Source: UBA1429 sp964482225
GTDB taxonomy: Bacteria; Chloroflexota; Anaerolineae; UBA1429
Assembly (NCBI GenBank): GCA_964482225.1
Contig: CAYZWT010000001.1
Span: 124,001 to 188,000, forward strand
Direction of reading: 5' to 3'
DNA length: 64,000 nt
A program made the position numbers and the translations under genes. This document shows positions 51,387 through 59,871 of this stretch, piece after piece. The notes under the pieces are model-generated. The model saw only the letters and a program-made list of their open reading frames with translations. It did not search any database and had not been told where the DNA came from. The first letter of the stretch is position 1. Each line of letters starts with the position of its first letter.

Positions 51387-52634
51387 ATGGTCACGCTGCG
51401 TTGGCCGCGCCCACGCTCGGCAGAGCGGGTCTCCATGTCTCACCATACGGTGGTGACATGGGAAAAGGGGCTTGTGCGCGCGGCCGTGGCCAGGCTTTCC
51501 GAGGGCTCGGCAGAATTGCTGGGGATCGCCTCTGCGCCGGTGCAGGGCGTTGGCCCTGCCAACCGCCCCGATCCAGATCGCTGGTTTGCCGGTTGCGAGC
51601 GCGCCCTGACCCAGGCCGAGGATATGACCCAGCGTTGGGCGGGCCGCAAGGTGGTGCCCGATCATGTAACCATGACGATCCCCACGACGGTGACGCGCGG
51701 CCTGACGGTGACGGACGAGGTGCAGCGGCCCAACCCGCGCAAGCCAATCACCCAGGATGAGCTGGTGGCCCTCTTGCGGCGGGGCTATCGCAAGGCACAG
51801 GATCGCCTGGATGTGCGGGCGCGCGGCAGCAAAGAGGATATCGTCTGCGGGGCGTTGGCCTTTCTCAGCCTGGATGGGCGTCCGGTGACGAGCCCCGAGG
51901 GGCTGGTGGGCGAGCATCTGCGCATCAGCCAGTTCCTTTGCCTTGCGCCCACCGAATGGATCCGCAGCCTGGAGGTCATTGCCGAACGCCTGGGGCTCGA
52001 GATCGTGACCATCGTGCCGCACCACATGGCCTATGCCGCCGCCATCGCCGATACGGTGGCGCTGCTGGTGGTGGTGGATGATCGCATGACGGTCATGGAC
52101 CTGGTGCGCCAGGGCCGGGTGGAGTGGGCCGCTGCCGTCCCCCAGGGCAGCGAAGAGCTCATCCACGAGGCTGTAGCCCAGCTCTCGATCCCCGAGCGCC
52201 AGATCGAAGCCCTCTTGCGGGCCTATCGGGCCGGCGAGTTGAGGGAGGATATCGAATCGCTCATGTCCAAATGCTATTGGGCAGCGCTGCGGCGCTGGAT
52301 GTCGGCTCTGGCCGACCAGGTGCGCAGGAACGGCCACGAGTCGTTCATGCCCTATCAGATCTATGCCTATGATGTGGCCGGCATAGCGCCCGAGATCGCC
52401 CCGGCGCTCGAGACCCCCTATTGGGAGCAACGCCTGCCCTTTGGCCGCTGCCCCAAGGTGGATCGCCTGGATGCCAATGGGGGGCGCAACGTGCTGGATT
52501 GCACGGCGCAGGCCGGGGGAGAAGCGCATCTCTTGTTGCGCTCGCTGGCCTGCTATGTGGCGCGGCTCTATGCGCCGGGGAACGAATTGGATCGCGCCCT
52601 CGTTGATACGATACACTGGCGCCACTCTAGCTAA
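51387..52634 (+). CDS. FtsA/PilM-like (ASKHA-fold) hypothetical protein
   Basis: A 415-residue soluble protein with patterns of FtsA/PilM-type actin-fold proteins: an N-terminal VTWEKGLVRAAVARLSEG beta hairpin, an internal subdomain, and ALLVVVDDRMTVMDLV as the second phosphate-binding strand region. No canonical nucleotide motif is certain. ATG 51387 follows GGAGG. The neighbour downstream is a membrane-anchored beta-domain protein and the pair precedes ruvX, a Chloroflexota-like arrangement. It may be part of an envelope or pilus-type assembly; this is inference. Confidence 0.5.
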   Translation: MVTLRWPRPRSAERVSMSHHTVVTWEKGLVRAAVARLSEGSAELLGIASAPVQGVGPANRPDPDRWFAGCERALTQAEDMTQRWAGRKVVPDHVTMTIPTTVTRGLTVTDEVQRPNPRKPITQDELVALLRRGYRKAQDRLDVRARGSKEDIVCGALAFLSLDGRPVTSPEGLVGEHLRISQFLCLAPTEWIRSLEVIAERLGLEIVTIVPHHMAYAAAIADTVALLVVVDDRMTVMDLVRQGRVEWAAAVPQGSEELIHEAVAQLSIPERQIEALLRAYRAGELREDIESLMSKCYWAALRRWMSALADQVRRNGHESFMPYQIYAYDVAGIAPEIAPALETPYWEQRLPFGRCPKVDRLDANGGRNVLDCTAQAGGEAHLLLRSLACYVARLYAPGNELDRALVDTIHWRHSS

Positions 52635-52661
52635 CATGGCGTGGCCACCCCAGGAGGTTCC

Positions 52662-54170
52662 TTGCGTCCTACCCAATTGATCTATCTGACCAGGCGGGAT
52701 ACCCCCGATACCGCCTGCGCCCTTTTGCAGCGCGCCAAGCCGGGGAGCCAGGTCTGGCTGGTGATTCCCTGGCGCGCGGCAATGTTCCGCCAGGTGATCA
52801 ACCTCAAACGGCTCCAGCGCGCCGCCGACCAGGCCGCCATAGACCTGCGCCTGGTAACGCGCCATTGGGAGACCCGCGCGTTAGCCCGCGAAGCCGGGCT
52901 GGCAGTGCATGGGGGCGTGCCCCTGGCGTTGCGCAAGTATCGCCCCCCACGAATGCGCACCACCGAGCTGGGCCGCCGGGTCATCCCCATCGAAGAACAG
53001 CTCAAGGGGCACCGCTTTGTACACCGACCGCGCCGGTTCGGCTTTGGGGCGGCGCTCCTCTCTCTGGTGCTGACTGCGCTGCTTCTGGGCACCCTGGCGG
53101 GCGTGGTGGTCTTTTTCCTGCCCACGGCCCGCGTCGCGCTAGAGCCGGTCGCGGCGTTGCAGCAGGCCGCCTTTACCATGCAGGCCAACCCGCGCTACCG
53201 CGAGATTGATTACGAGCAGGGCGTCATCCCGGCGCGCACGATCCAGGTGATCGTAGAGGCCCAGGGTGAGACGCCCGCCACGGGCCAGCGCGATGTCCCA
53301 GATCAGCATGCCTCAGGCGTGATCGTGCTGGCCAACCGCACCGACCGCGCCCTGATGGTGCCCAAGGGCACCATTGTGCGCACCAGCAGCGGCGTAACCC
53401 AGCGCTTTTACACGACCACGGATGCCGAACTGCCGCCGGGCGCCCAAACCCATGTGCGCGTGCCGGTGATCGCGCTAGAGCCGGGCTTTGTGGTGGCCGA
53501 GCCGTTCACCGTCAACCGGCTGGAGGGCGAACTGGCCGCCCAGGTCGAGGCCCTGAATGACGTGCGCATCGAGGGCGGCGGTAGCCGGCGCGTGCCTATC
53601 GTGGCCTATAACGATTTCGACACCCTGCGCACCCTGCTGGTCGAGCGTTTGCAGCAAGAAGCCTACAATCGTTTCCTGGAAGAGCTCCAGCCGGGCGAGT
53701 TTGTGCCGACAACCTCGCTGGATGTGCAGGTCATGTCCCTCACCTTTGATCAGGTGGTGGACCAGCAGAACGCTGTGCTCTCGGGCCGCATGCGGCTGGT
53801 TGCCAACGGTGTGGCGATCCAGGAGAACGACATCCGCGACATGGCGCGCTGGCTGTTGGCCCAGCAGGCCGGCGGCGAGAGCCAGGTGATCGAGGACAGC
53901 TTGCAGGTCGTGCGCTCGGACCAGATCCGCGCCCTCGAAACCGGCGTGGAACTGGATGCGCGCGCCCAGGGGCTGGTCGCTTCGGTGATTGATCTGGAGC
54001 GCGTGCAACAAGAGATTCGCGGGCGCGAGGTCGAGGAGGCCAGCGCCTGGCTGCTGCAAAACCTGGCTCTGACCCGCGCCCCGCAGATCGAGATCACGCC
54101 GGACCTGATCCATCGCCTGCCCCTCTTGGCCGGGCGCATGGAGGTCGTCATCTCGTCAACCAACCCATGA
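52662..54170 (+). CDS. Membrane-anchored baseplate-J-like protein
   Basis: A 502-residue protein. A soluble N-terminal domain (about 1-115: LIYLTRRDTPDTACALLQ, a P-loop-free alpha/beta fold) is followed by one transmembrane helix (about 125-150). An extracytoplasmic beta domain with the baseplate-J/gp47 pattern follows: GVIVLANRTDRALMVPKGT, then VTQRFYTTTDAELPPG and VPVIALEPGFVVAEPF. No phage tail genes are nearby, so it is probably a domesticated envelope protein. TTG 52662 has AGGAGG four bases upstream; GTG 52641 is an alternative with no ribosome site. The ruvX ATG overlaps its stop. Confidence 0.6.
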   Translation: MRPTQLIYLTRRDTPDTACALLQRAKPGSQVWLVIPWRAAMFRQVINLKRLQRAADQAAIDLRLVTRHWETRALAREAGLAVHGGVPLALRKYRPPRMRTTELGRRVIPIEEQLKGHRFVHRPRRFGFGAALLSLVLTALLLGTLAGVVVFFLPTARVALEPVAALQQAAFTMQANPRYREIDYEQGVIPARTIQVIVEAQGETPATGQRDVPDQHASGVIVLANRTDRALMVPKGTIVRTSSGVTQRFYTTTDAELPPGAQTHVRVPVIALEPGFVVAEPFTVNRLEGELAAQVEALNDVRIEGGGSRRVPIVAYNDFDTLRTLLVERLQQEAYNRFLEELQPGEFVPTTSLDVQVMSLTFDQVVDQQNAVLSGRMRLVANGVAIQENDIRDMARWLLAQQAGGESQVIEDSLQVVRSDQIRALETGVELDARAQGLVASVIDLERVQQEIRGREVEEASAWLLQNLALTRAPQIEITPDLIHRLPLLAGRMEVVISSTNP

Positions 54171-54604
54171 CCCGCTACTTGGCCCTGGATGTGGGCGACG
54201 AGCGCATCGGCGTGGCCATCAGCGACGAGCTGGGGCTGCTGGCCCGCCCTCTGGCCGTGCTGGCCCGCGAGCCGGGGCCGGGCAGCTATCTGCAACTGGC
54301 CGAGATCGTGCAGCGCGAGGGGGTGACGCGCATCATCGTCGGACTGCCCCTGTTGGAGGGTGGCCTGGCCGGCAAGCAGGTCGCCTCCACCCAGGCCTAT
54401 GTGCGCGGCATGGCCGAGCATCTCCAGACGCCGGTGGTCTATTGGGATGAGCGCTATTCCACCGCCCGCGCGCAAGAGATCGCCCAGGAGACGGGCAAAC
54501 GCAACCGGCCCCGGCGCGATGATCTGGATGCGGTGGCCGCAGCGGTGATACTCCAGGATTACCTGGACCAACATACAAAGGAATCGCCCCAATGTCCCGA
54601 GTGA
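54167..54604 (+). CDS. ruvX: YqgF/RuvX-type Holliday junction resolvase
   Basis: A 145-residue RNase H-fold protein: LALDVGDERIGVAISD with the first catalytic Asp, VGLPLLEGG, YWDERYSTARAQEI with the catalytic Glu, and DDLDAVAAAVILQDYL with the final Asp. YqgF proteins are essential in many bacteria and are implicated in 16S rRNA 5'-end maturation and junction resolution. It overlaps the preceding gene by 4 bp and mltG by 13 bp. Confidence 0.93.
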   Translation: MTRYLALDVGDERIGVAISDELGLLARPLAVLAREPGPGSYLQLAEIVQREGVTRIIVGLPLLEGGLAGKQVASTQAYVRGMAEHLQTPVVYWDERYSTARAQEIAQETGKRNRPRRDDLDAVAAAVILQDYLDQHTKESPQCPE

Positions 54605-55743
54605 TCCGTTTCTTGTTGCAGTTTATCACCACCACGTTGACGATCCTGGTCATCGCCGGGATCCTGGGCGGAAGCTTTTGGTATATGTGGCGGGTGGCCA
54701 AGGCCCAGGCCATGCCGGAACCTTATGTCATCACGGCCACCAAGCTGGAAAGGGCCTTTCTGGGGCTCTATCTGCGCTCCAAAGGCGATATGGTGCATCT
54801 GCCCGTCTCTCCTGACGATCCCTCCGAGGTGACCTTTGTGGTACGGCCGGGGCAATCGTTGCTGGGTGTATCCCAGAGCCTGGCCGAGCTGAATCTGGTG
54901 GCCGATGCCGAGGTGTTTCGGCGCTTTGTGCAGTATTCGGGCGCCGATGAGGATATCCAGGCCGGGGCCTATCTCCTGCAGCGCAACATGACCATGGAGC
55001 AGATCATGCTCCAATTGCAGCGCGGCCTCTTGCCCACGGCCACGGTCACTATCCCCGAGGGGTGGCGAATGGAGCAGATCGCCCGCGAGCTGGAGGCCAA
55101 GGGCGTCACATCCGCCCAAGCCTTCCTGGAGCTGGCCCGCGCCGAACATGACGAATGGACCTTTCTCACGGATCGCCCCACGGGCAGCGCCCGTGGGCTA
55201 GAAGGGTTCCTCTTTCCCGATACTTATCAGTTCCCGCGCAACACGAGCCCGGAGACCGTCATCGAGATCATGCTGCGCAACTTTGATTGGCGTTTCTCCG
55301 GCGACCTGCGCCAGATGGCCGAGGATCGCGGGCTGACCCTGTTCGAGGTCGTCACCCTGGCCTCCATCATCGAGCGCGAGGCCGTGGCAGCCGAGGAACG
55401 CCCCATCATCGCCAGCGTCTTTTGGAACCGGCTGGAGATCGGCATGGCCCTGCAGGCCGACCCCACGGTCCAGTACGCCCTGGGCTGTGACGCCGAGAGC
55501 GGCGAATGCTGGCAACAGCTCACCCGCGAACAGCTCAACAGCGTCCAGTCGCCCTATAATACCTATCTGAACCCAGGGCTGACGCCGGGGCCGATCTGCA
55601 ACCCGGGCCTGGCCTCGATCCGCGCCGTGCTAGAGCCCGCCGAGACCGGCTATTTCTACTTTGTGGCCCTGGAGGATGGCAAGCACGTGTTCTCCGAGAC
55701 CTACGAAGAGCACCTGCGCCAGGATGCCGCTCGCGGGCAATAG
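54592..55743 (+). CDS. mltG: Endolytic transglycosylase MltG
   Basis: A 383-residue protein with an N-terminal transmembrane helix and a periplasmic LysM-like segment (VTIPEGWRMEQIARELEAKGV). The YceG/MltG catalytic domain follows: LEGFLFPDTYQFP, LASIIEREAV with the catalytic Glu, and ALQADPTVQYALG, then TYLNPGLTPGPICNPG. It cleaves nascent peptidoglycan strands and sets glycan length. The ruvX-mltG pair is a common bacterial order. Confidence 0.95.
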   Translation: MSRVIRFLLQFITTTLTILVIAGILGGSFWYMWRVAKAQAMPEPYVITATKLERAFLGLYLRSKGDMVHLPVSPDDPSEVTFVVRPGQSLLGVSQSLAELNLVADAEVFRRFVQYSGADEDIQAGAYLLQRNMTMEQIMLQLQRGLLPTATVTIPEGWRMEQIARELEAKGVTSAQAFLELARAEHDEWTFLTDRPTGSARGLEGFLFPDTYQFPRNTSPETVIEIMLRNFDWRFSGDLRQMAEDRGLTLFEVVTLASIIEREAVAAEERPIIASVFWNRLEIGMALQADPTVQYALGCDAESGECWQQLTREQLNSVQSPYNTYLNPGLTPGPICNPGLASIRAVLEPAETGYFYFVALEDGKHVFSETYEEHLRQDAARGQ

Positions 55744-55785
55744 CAGTCCCATCACAAACGACGTGCCAAGGCTCAAGGAGGCGAT

Positions 55786-57453
55786 GTGCGGCTGAGACAA
55801 CGACTGTGGAACCCGTATCTCCTGGTATTCATCAGCAGCGGATGTATCATGGTCATCGAGCTGGTGGCCAGTCGGCTGATTGCGCCCCGCATCGGCGTCT
55901 CGCTCTACACCTGGACCTCGGTGATTGGTGTGGTGCTGGCGGGCATCTCTTTGGGCAACTATATCGGGGGGCGCCTATCGGATCGTTACGCCTCAATGGG
56001 GCTGCTGGGCCTCGTCTACACAGGCGCCTCGCTCACGACCCTGCTGGCGCTCTGGCTGAACAACGATCTGCACGGCCTTCAGCTGCCCTTCGAGGTGCCG
56101 ATGATGGCCTGGATCGTGATCTATATCGCCGCTCTGTTCCTGTTGCCCAGCGTCATCCTGGGGTGCGTGGCGCCCATCGTGGTCAAGCTGAGCCTGACGG
56201 ACCTGGAGCGCAGCGGCACCACCGTGGGCAAGATCTATGCCTGGTCTTCCGCAGGCAGCATCGCGGGCACTTTTCTGGCCGGGTTCTATCTGATCGCACG
56301 CTTTGGCACCAAGGCCACCTTTCTGGGCGTGGCCGCCATCCTGCTGTTGATGGGCATCTGGTTCCTGCTGGATAGTTCCTGGCGGCGCTCGGCGGCGCGC
56401 ACAGCCCTGGTCCTGGCCCTCTTTGGCGCCGGGGTCTTGGGGCTCCATGCCGGCGGGTTCCTGCGCGGCGAGTGCATGGACGAGACCAACTATTTCTGCA
56501 TCAACGTCAAGGAAACCGAGCGCGACGGACGCACCGTGTACGAGCTGCTGCTGGACCGCCTGGTGCACAGCTATACCGACCTGGACGACCCCCTCTATCT
56601 GGTCTATGGCTACGAAAGAACCTATGCGGCACTGATGACGCCCATCATGGAGGCCAAGCCCGATCTGGCGGCCTTTTTCATCGGCGGGGGCGGCTATACC
56701 TTTCCCCGCTATGTGCGCGCGCTGCTGCCCGAAAGCCATCTGGTGGTCAGCGAGATTGACCCCGGGGTGACCGAGGCAGCCCACCGCTGGCTGGGCCTGC
56801 CCCGCGATACGGATATCGTCACCCATAATGTAGATGCTCGCGGTTACCTATTATGGGATGCCCAGCCCGATTCGTTCGACGTGGTCTTTGGCGATGCCTT
56901 TGACGACTATTCCGTGCCGTATCACCTGACCACCCTCGAGTTCACCCGGTTGATAGATGCCGTGCTCACCGAGGACGGTATCTATATGGCCAATATCATT
57001 GATGCGGGGCCTTCCGGCGACTTTTTCCGGGCCTTTGTGGCCACCCAACAGGCGGTGTTCGAGCATGTGGTGGTGATCCCCTCGGCCAGCTCTTGGCGCG
57101 AGAGCGCCCGCAGCACCTTTGTGGTGGCGGGCAGCCACCGGCCCATAGACACAACCCGGCTGCCCAGCCCCTTTCGCGCCCTGAGCGCCGAGGAGCTGGC
57201 GGCATACATGAACGAGCGAGCGCATATCGTACTGACCGACGACTATGTGCCGGTGGATAACCTGATGGTGCCGGTGGTCGAGGCATCGTTCGTGGGCTCT
57301 GCTCTATCGCCCGAGGTGGCGGTCCGCGTGCGCGGCCAGATCGTGCGGATAGGCGGCGCCGGGTTGGCCGTCGCACTAGCAGGCGTTGGGGGCTGGCGCT
57401 TGTGGCGCAGGCGCGCCCATGCGGCCGATGGCGACAGGCGCACAGGAGGCTAA
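55786..57453 (+). CDS. Membrane-fused spermidine synthase-like protein
   Basis: A 555-residue protein: about eight transmembrane helices (1-220, with GCIMVIELVASRLIAPRIG) followed by a soluble spermidine-synthase-like Rossmann domain. That domain has AAFFIGGGGYTFPRY, VVSEIDPGVTEAAHRWLGL and FDVVFGDAFDDYSVP, then a C-terminal transmembrane helix. Such membrane-linked aminopropyltransferase-like proteins are common in bacteria and their substrate is uncertain. GTG 55786 follows AAGGAGG; the overlapping ATG 55784 is out of frame and stops at once. Confidence 0.85.
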   Translation: MRLRQRLWNPYLLVFISSGCIMVIELVASRLIAPRIGVSLYTWTSVIGVVLAGISLGNYIGGRLSDRYASMGLLGLVYTGASLTTLLALWLNNDLHGLQLPFEVPMMAWIVIYIAALFLLPSVILGCVAPIVVKLSLTDLERSGTTVGKIYAWSSAGSIAGTFLAGFYLIARFGTKATFLGVAAILLLMGIWFLLDSSWRRSAARTALVLALFGAGVLGLHAGGFLRGECMDETNYFCINVKETERDGRTVYELLLDRLVHSYTDLDDPLYLVYGYERTYAALMTPIMEAKPDLAAFFIGGGGYTFPRYVRALLPESHLVVSEIDPGVTEAAHRWLGLPRDTDIVTHNVDARGYLLWDAQPDSFDVVFGDAFDDYSVPYHLTTLEFTRLIDAVLTEDGIYMANIIDAGPSGDFFRAFVATQQAVFEHVVVIPSASSWRESARSTFVVAGSHRPIDTTRLPSPFRALSAEELAAYMNERAHIVLTDDYVPVDNLMVPVVEASFVGSALSPEVAVRVRGQIVRIGGAGLAVALAGVGGWRLWRRRAHAADGDRRTGG

Positions 57454-57454
57454 C

Positions 57455-58375
<921 letters not shown>

Positions 58376-58387
58376 GCGCCTATGGCA

Positions 58388-58424
58388 AGCGGGGAGATGG
58401 ACACACCCATCTCCCCGCTTTTCT
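58388..58424 (+). terminator. Rho-independent terminator after cysK
   Basis: A perfect 13-pair stem AGCGGGGAGATGG/CCATCTCCCCGCT (58388-58400 with 58407-58419) with loop ACACAC and a TTTCT tail. It separates plus- and minus-strand genes; the minus-strand peroxiredoxin gene ends at 58435. Confidence 0.9.
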
Positions 58425-58434
58425 ATGCGTAGGG

Positions 58435-59178
58435 CTATGCTTCCAACAGCTCCGAGAGCCGGTCCCACTGGTTATTCACCACAATGGTCCCACTAATGTC
58501 ATAAGTGGGGGTGACCAGCTTGCCGTTGGCCCACAGGCGCACCTGGGCCGCTGCCTCGGGGTTGGCGTTCACATCCACCTCGGTATAGGCGATGCCGCGC
58601 TGCTCCAGCCAGCGGCGCCCCATGCGGCAATCGGGGCACCAACGGGTGCAATACATCACCACCCCTCCGGTGGGCAGGGGCGGCGCCTCCTCGGGCTGGG
58701 TGGCGGCCTTGCGAGACGCCTCCGGGTCCATCTTGCGGATCTCTTGCAGCACGACGGCGTTATCGGGCTGGTCGCCTATGGCGTGGATATCCATGTAGCG
58801 GATGATCCCCTGGCGATCCAGCAGGAACAGGGCCCGCTCCGAGTAGCCCTCCTCTCGCATGACGCCATAGAGCTTGCTGATGGCGCCGTGGGGCCAGAAA
58901 TCGCTGAGCAAGGGATAGCTGATGCCGCCCAGGCTCTCGGCCCAGGCTTGCAGGCAGGGAACCGAATCCACGCTGATGCCCAGCACCTGGGCATCCAACT
59001 GCCCGAACGAGGCCATCTGGGCCTCGTAGGCAGGGATCTGGTTCGTTCAAACGGGGGTCCAGGCCAAAGGGAAAAAGGCCAGCAGGACGTTCTTGCCACG
59101 CAAGTCGCTCAAAGTGACATCCTTGCCCAGATGGCTGGGCAGGGTGAATTCGGGCGCCGGATCACCAATTTCGAGCAT
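58435..59178 (-). CDS. Selenocysteine-containing peroxiredoxin-glutaredoxin fusion
   Basis: A 247-residue protein when an in-frame TGA (59047-59049, codon 44) is read as Sec. Residues 1-150 are an AhpC/TSA peroxiredoxin: GDPAPEFTLPSHLG, VLLAFFPLAWTPV-U-TNQIPAYE. Most peroxiredoxins have TPVCT at exactly this place, so Sec replaces the peroxidatic Cys. Residues about 165-247 are a glutaredoxin-like domain with CTRWCPDC. Frame continuity on both sides rules out a simple frameshift. Reduction of peroxides by the Sec and recycling by the fused Grx domain is the expected cycle. ATG 59178 opens the conserved N terminus. Read without Sec, only codons from about 59016 onward would be found. Confidence 0.85.
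58999..59033 (-). promoter_or_regulatory. SECIS-like hairpin for selenocysteine insertion
   Basis: Starting 13 nt after the UGA, the mRNA folds CUGCC/GGCAG (59029-59033 with 58999-59003), a one-base U bulge opposite UCG, then an 8-pair stem ACGAGGCC/GGCCUCGU (59020-59027 with 59007-59014) around loop CAGAU. Distance and bulged U agree with bacterial SECIS elements; the loop G is at position 3, not among the first two, so the match is good but not ideal. Confidence 0.65.
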
Positions 59179-59267
59179 GACATCATCTCCTCACAGGTTG
59201 GGTGTGCGACATGCTGCAATTATACCCCTGGGGGGGATGCGAGCAAGTGGCGGCGGACGCCCGGCGC

Positions 59268-59840
59268 TCAGGGAATGCGCGGCTTGGCCAGTACCTCGCG
59301 GATCTCTAGCGCCAGGACCGTGCGCGGGTAGGCAGGCTTGCACACGATGGCCGTATCGGCCCCAGAGCCGGTGCCGCCAATGGCGATCACCTCGGCGCCC
59401 ATGTCTATCAAGCCCGCGTCGGCGGCCATGAGCAGGCACTCGACGGCCACCTTCATCCCCTGGCTAAAGCGATAGAGCACGTCGCGCACGATCTCTTCGG
59501 CGGCGCGCCCGCCATGCTTGTCGCTAAATGCCGAGCCGACCCCATCGCCCAGGGCGTGGATGCCGGTAACCACGGTGATGCCCAGCGCCTCCAGCTCGCG
59601 CCGCTCCTCAGGCGTCATGCACCAGCCCAGGTGCTCCCAGCCGTGGCACAGGCTGACGGCGCAGATGCGGATGCCGTGGGGCGCCATGAGGGCCTGGGCC
59701 TGGCGGGCGGTACCCCCATGCGAAGAGGCCAGCACCACCTGGCGGATGCCCAGGGCCAGGGCGCGCTCCAGGACGATCTCGAGCGTGGCCTGGGTGTGCT
59801 CCGGGCCGCCCGTCTCGAATAGCAGGGTGCGTAGCTCCAT
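59268..59840 (-). CDS. Orphan pyruvate kinase C-terminal-like domain protein
   Basis: A 190-residue protein resembling the pyruvate kinase alpha/beta (C-terminal, allosteric) domain as a stand-alone unit: LEIVLERALALGIRQVVLASSHGGTARQAQAL, then GIRICAVSLCHGW and a long loop, and VIAIGGTGSGADTAIV. The catalytic barrel is absent. Similar short proteins occur widely in Archaea and some bacteria with unknown role. ATG 59840 is chosen at the conserved MELRTLLFETGG start. Confidence 0.72.
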   Translation of the reverse strand: MELRTLLFETGGPEHTQATLEIVLERALALGIRQVVLASSHGGTARQAQALMAPHGIRICAVSLCHGWEHLGWCMTPEERRELEALGITVVTGIHALGDGVGSAFSDKHGGRAAEEIVRDVLYRFSQGMKVAVECLLMAADAGLIDMGAEVIAIGGTGSGADTAIVCKPAYPRTVLALEIREVLAKPRIP

Positions 59841-59871
59841 GCTGTGCTCCTTGTCCTCCGAGCCTCTACGG

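Noticed and set aside
58435..59049. Frameshifted or pseudogenised peroxiredoxin
   Set aside because: The frame is continuous on both sides of one TGA that lies exactly at the catalytic position with a hairpin downstream; Sec is the better explanation.
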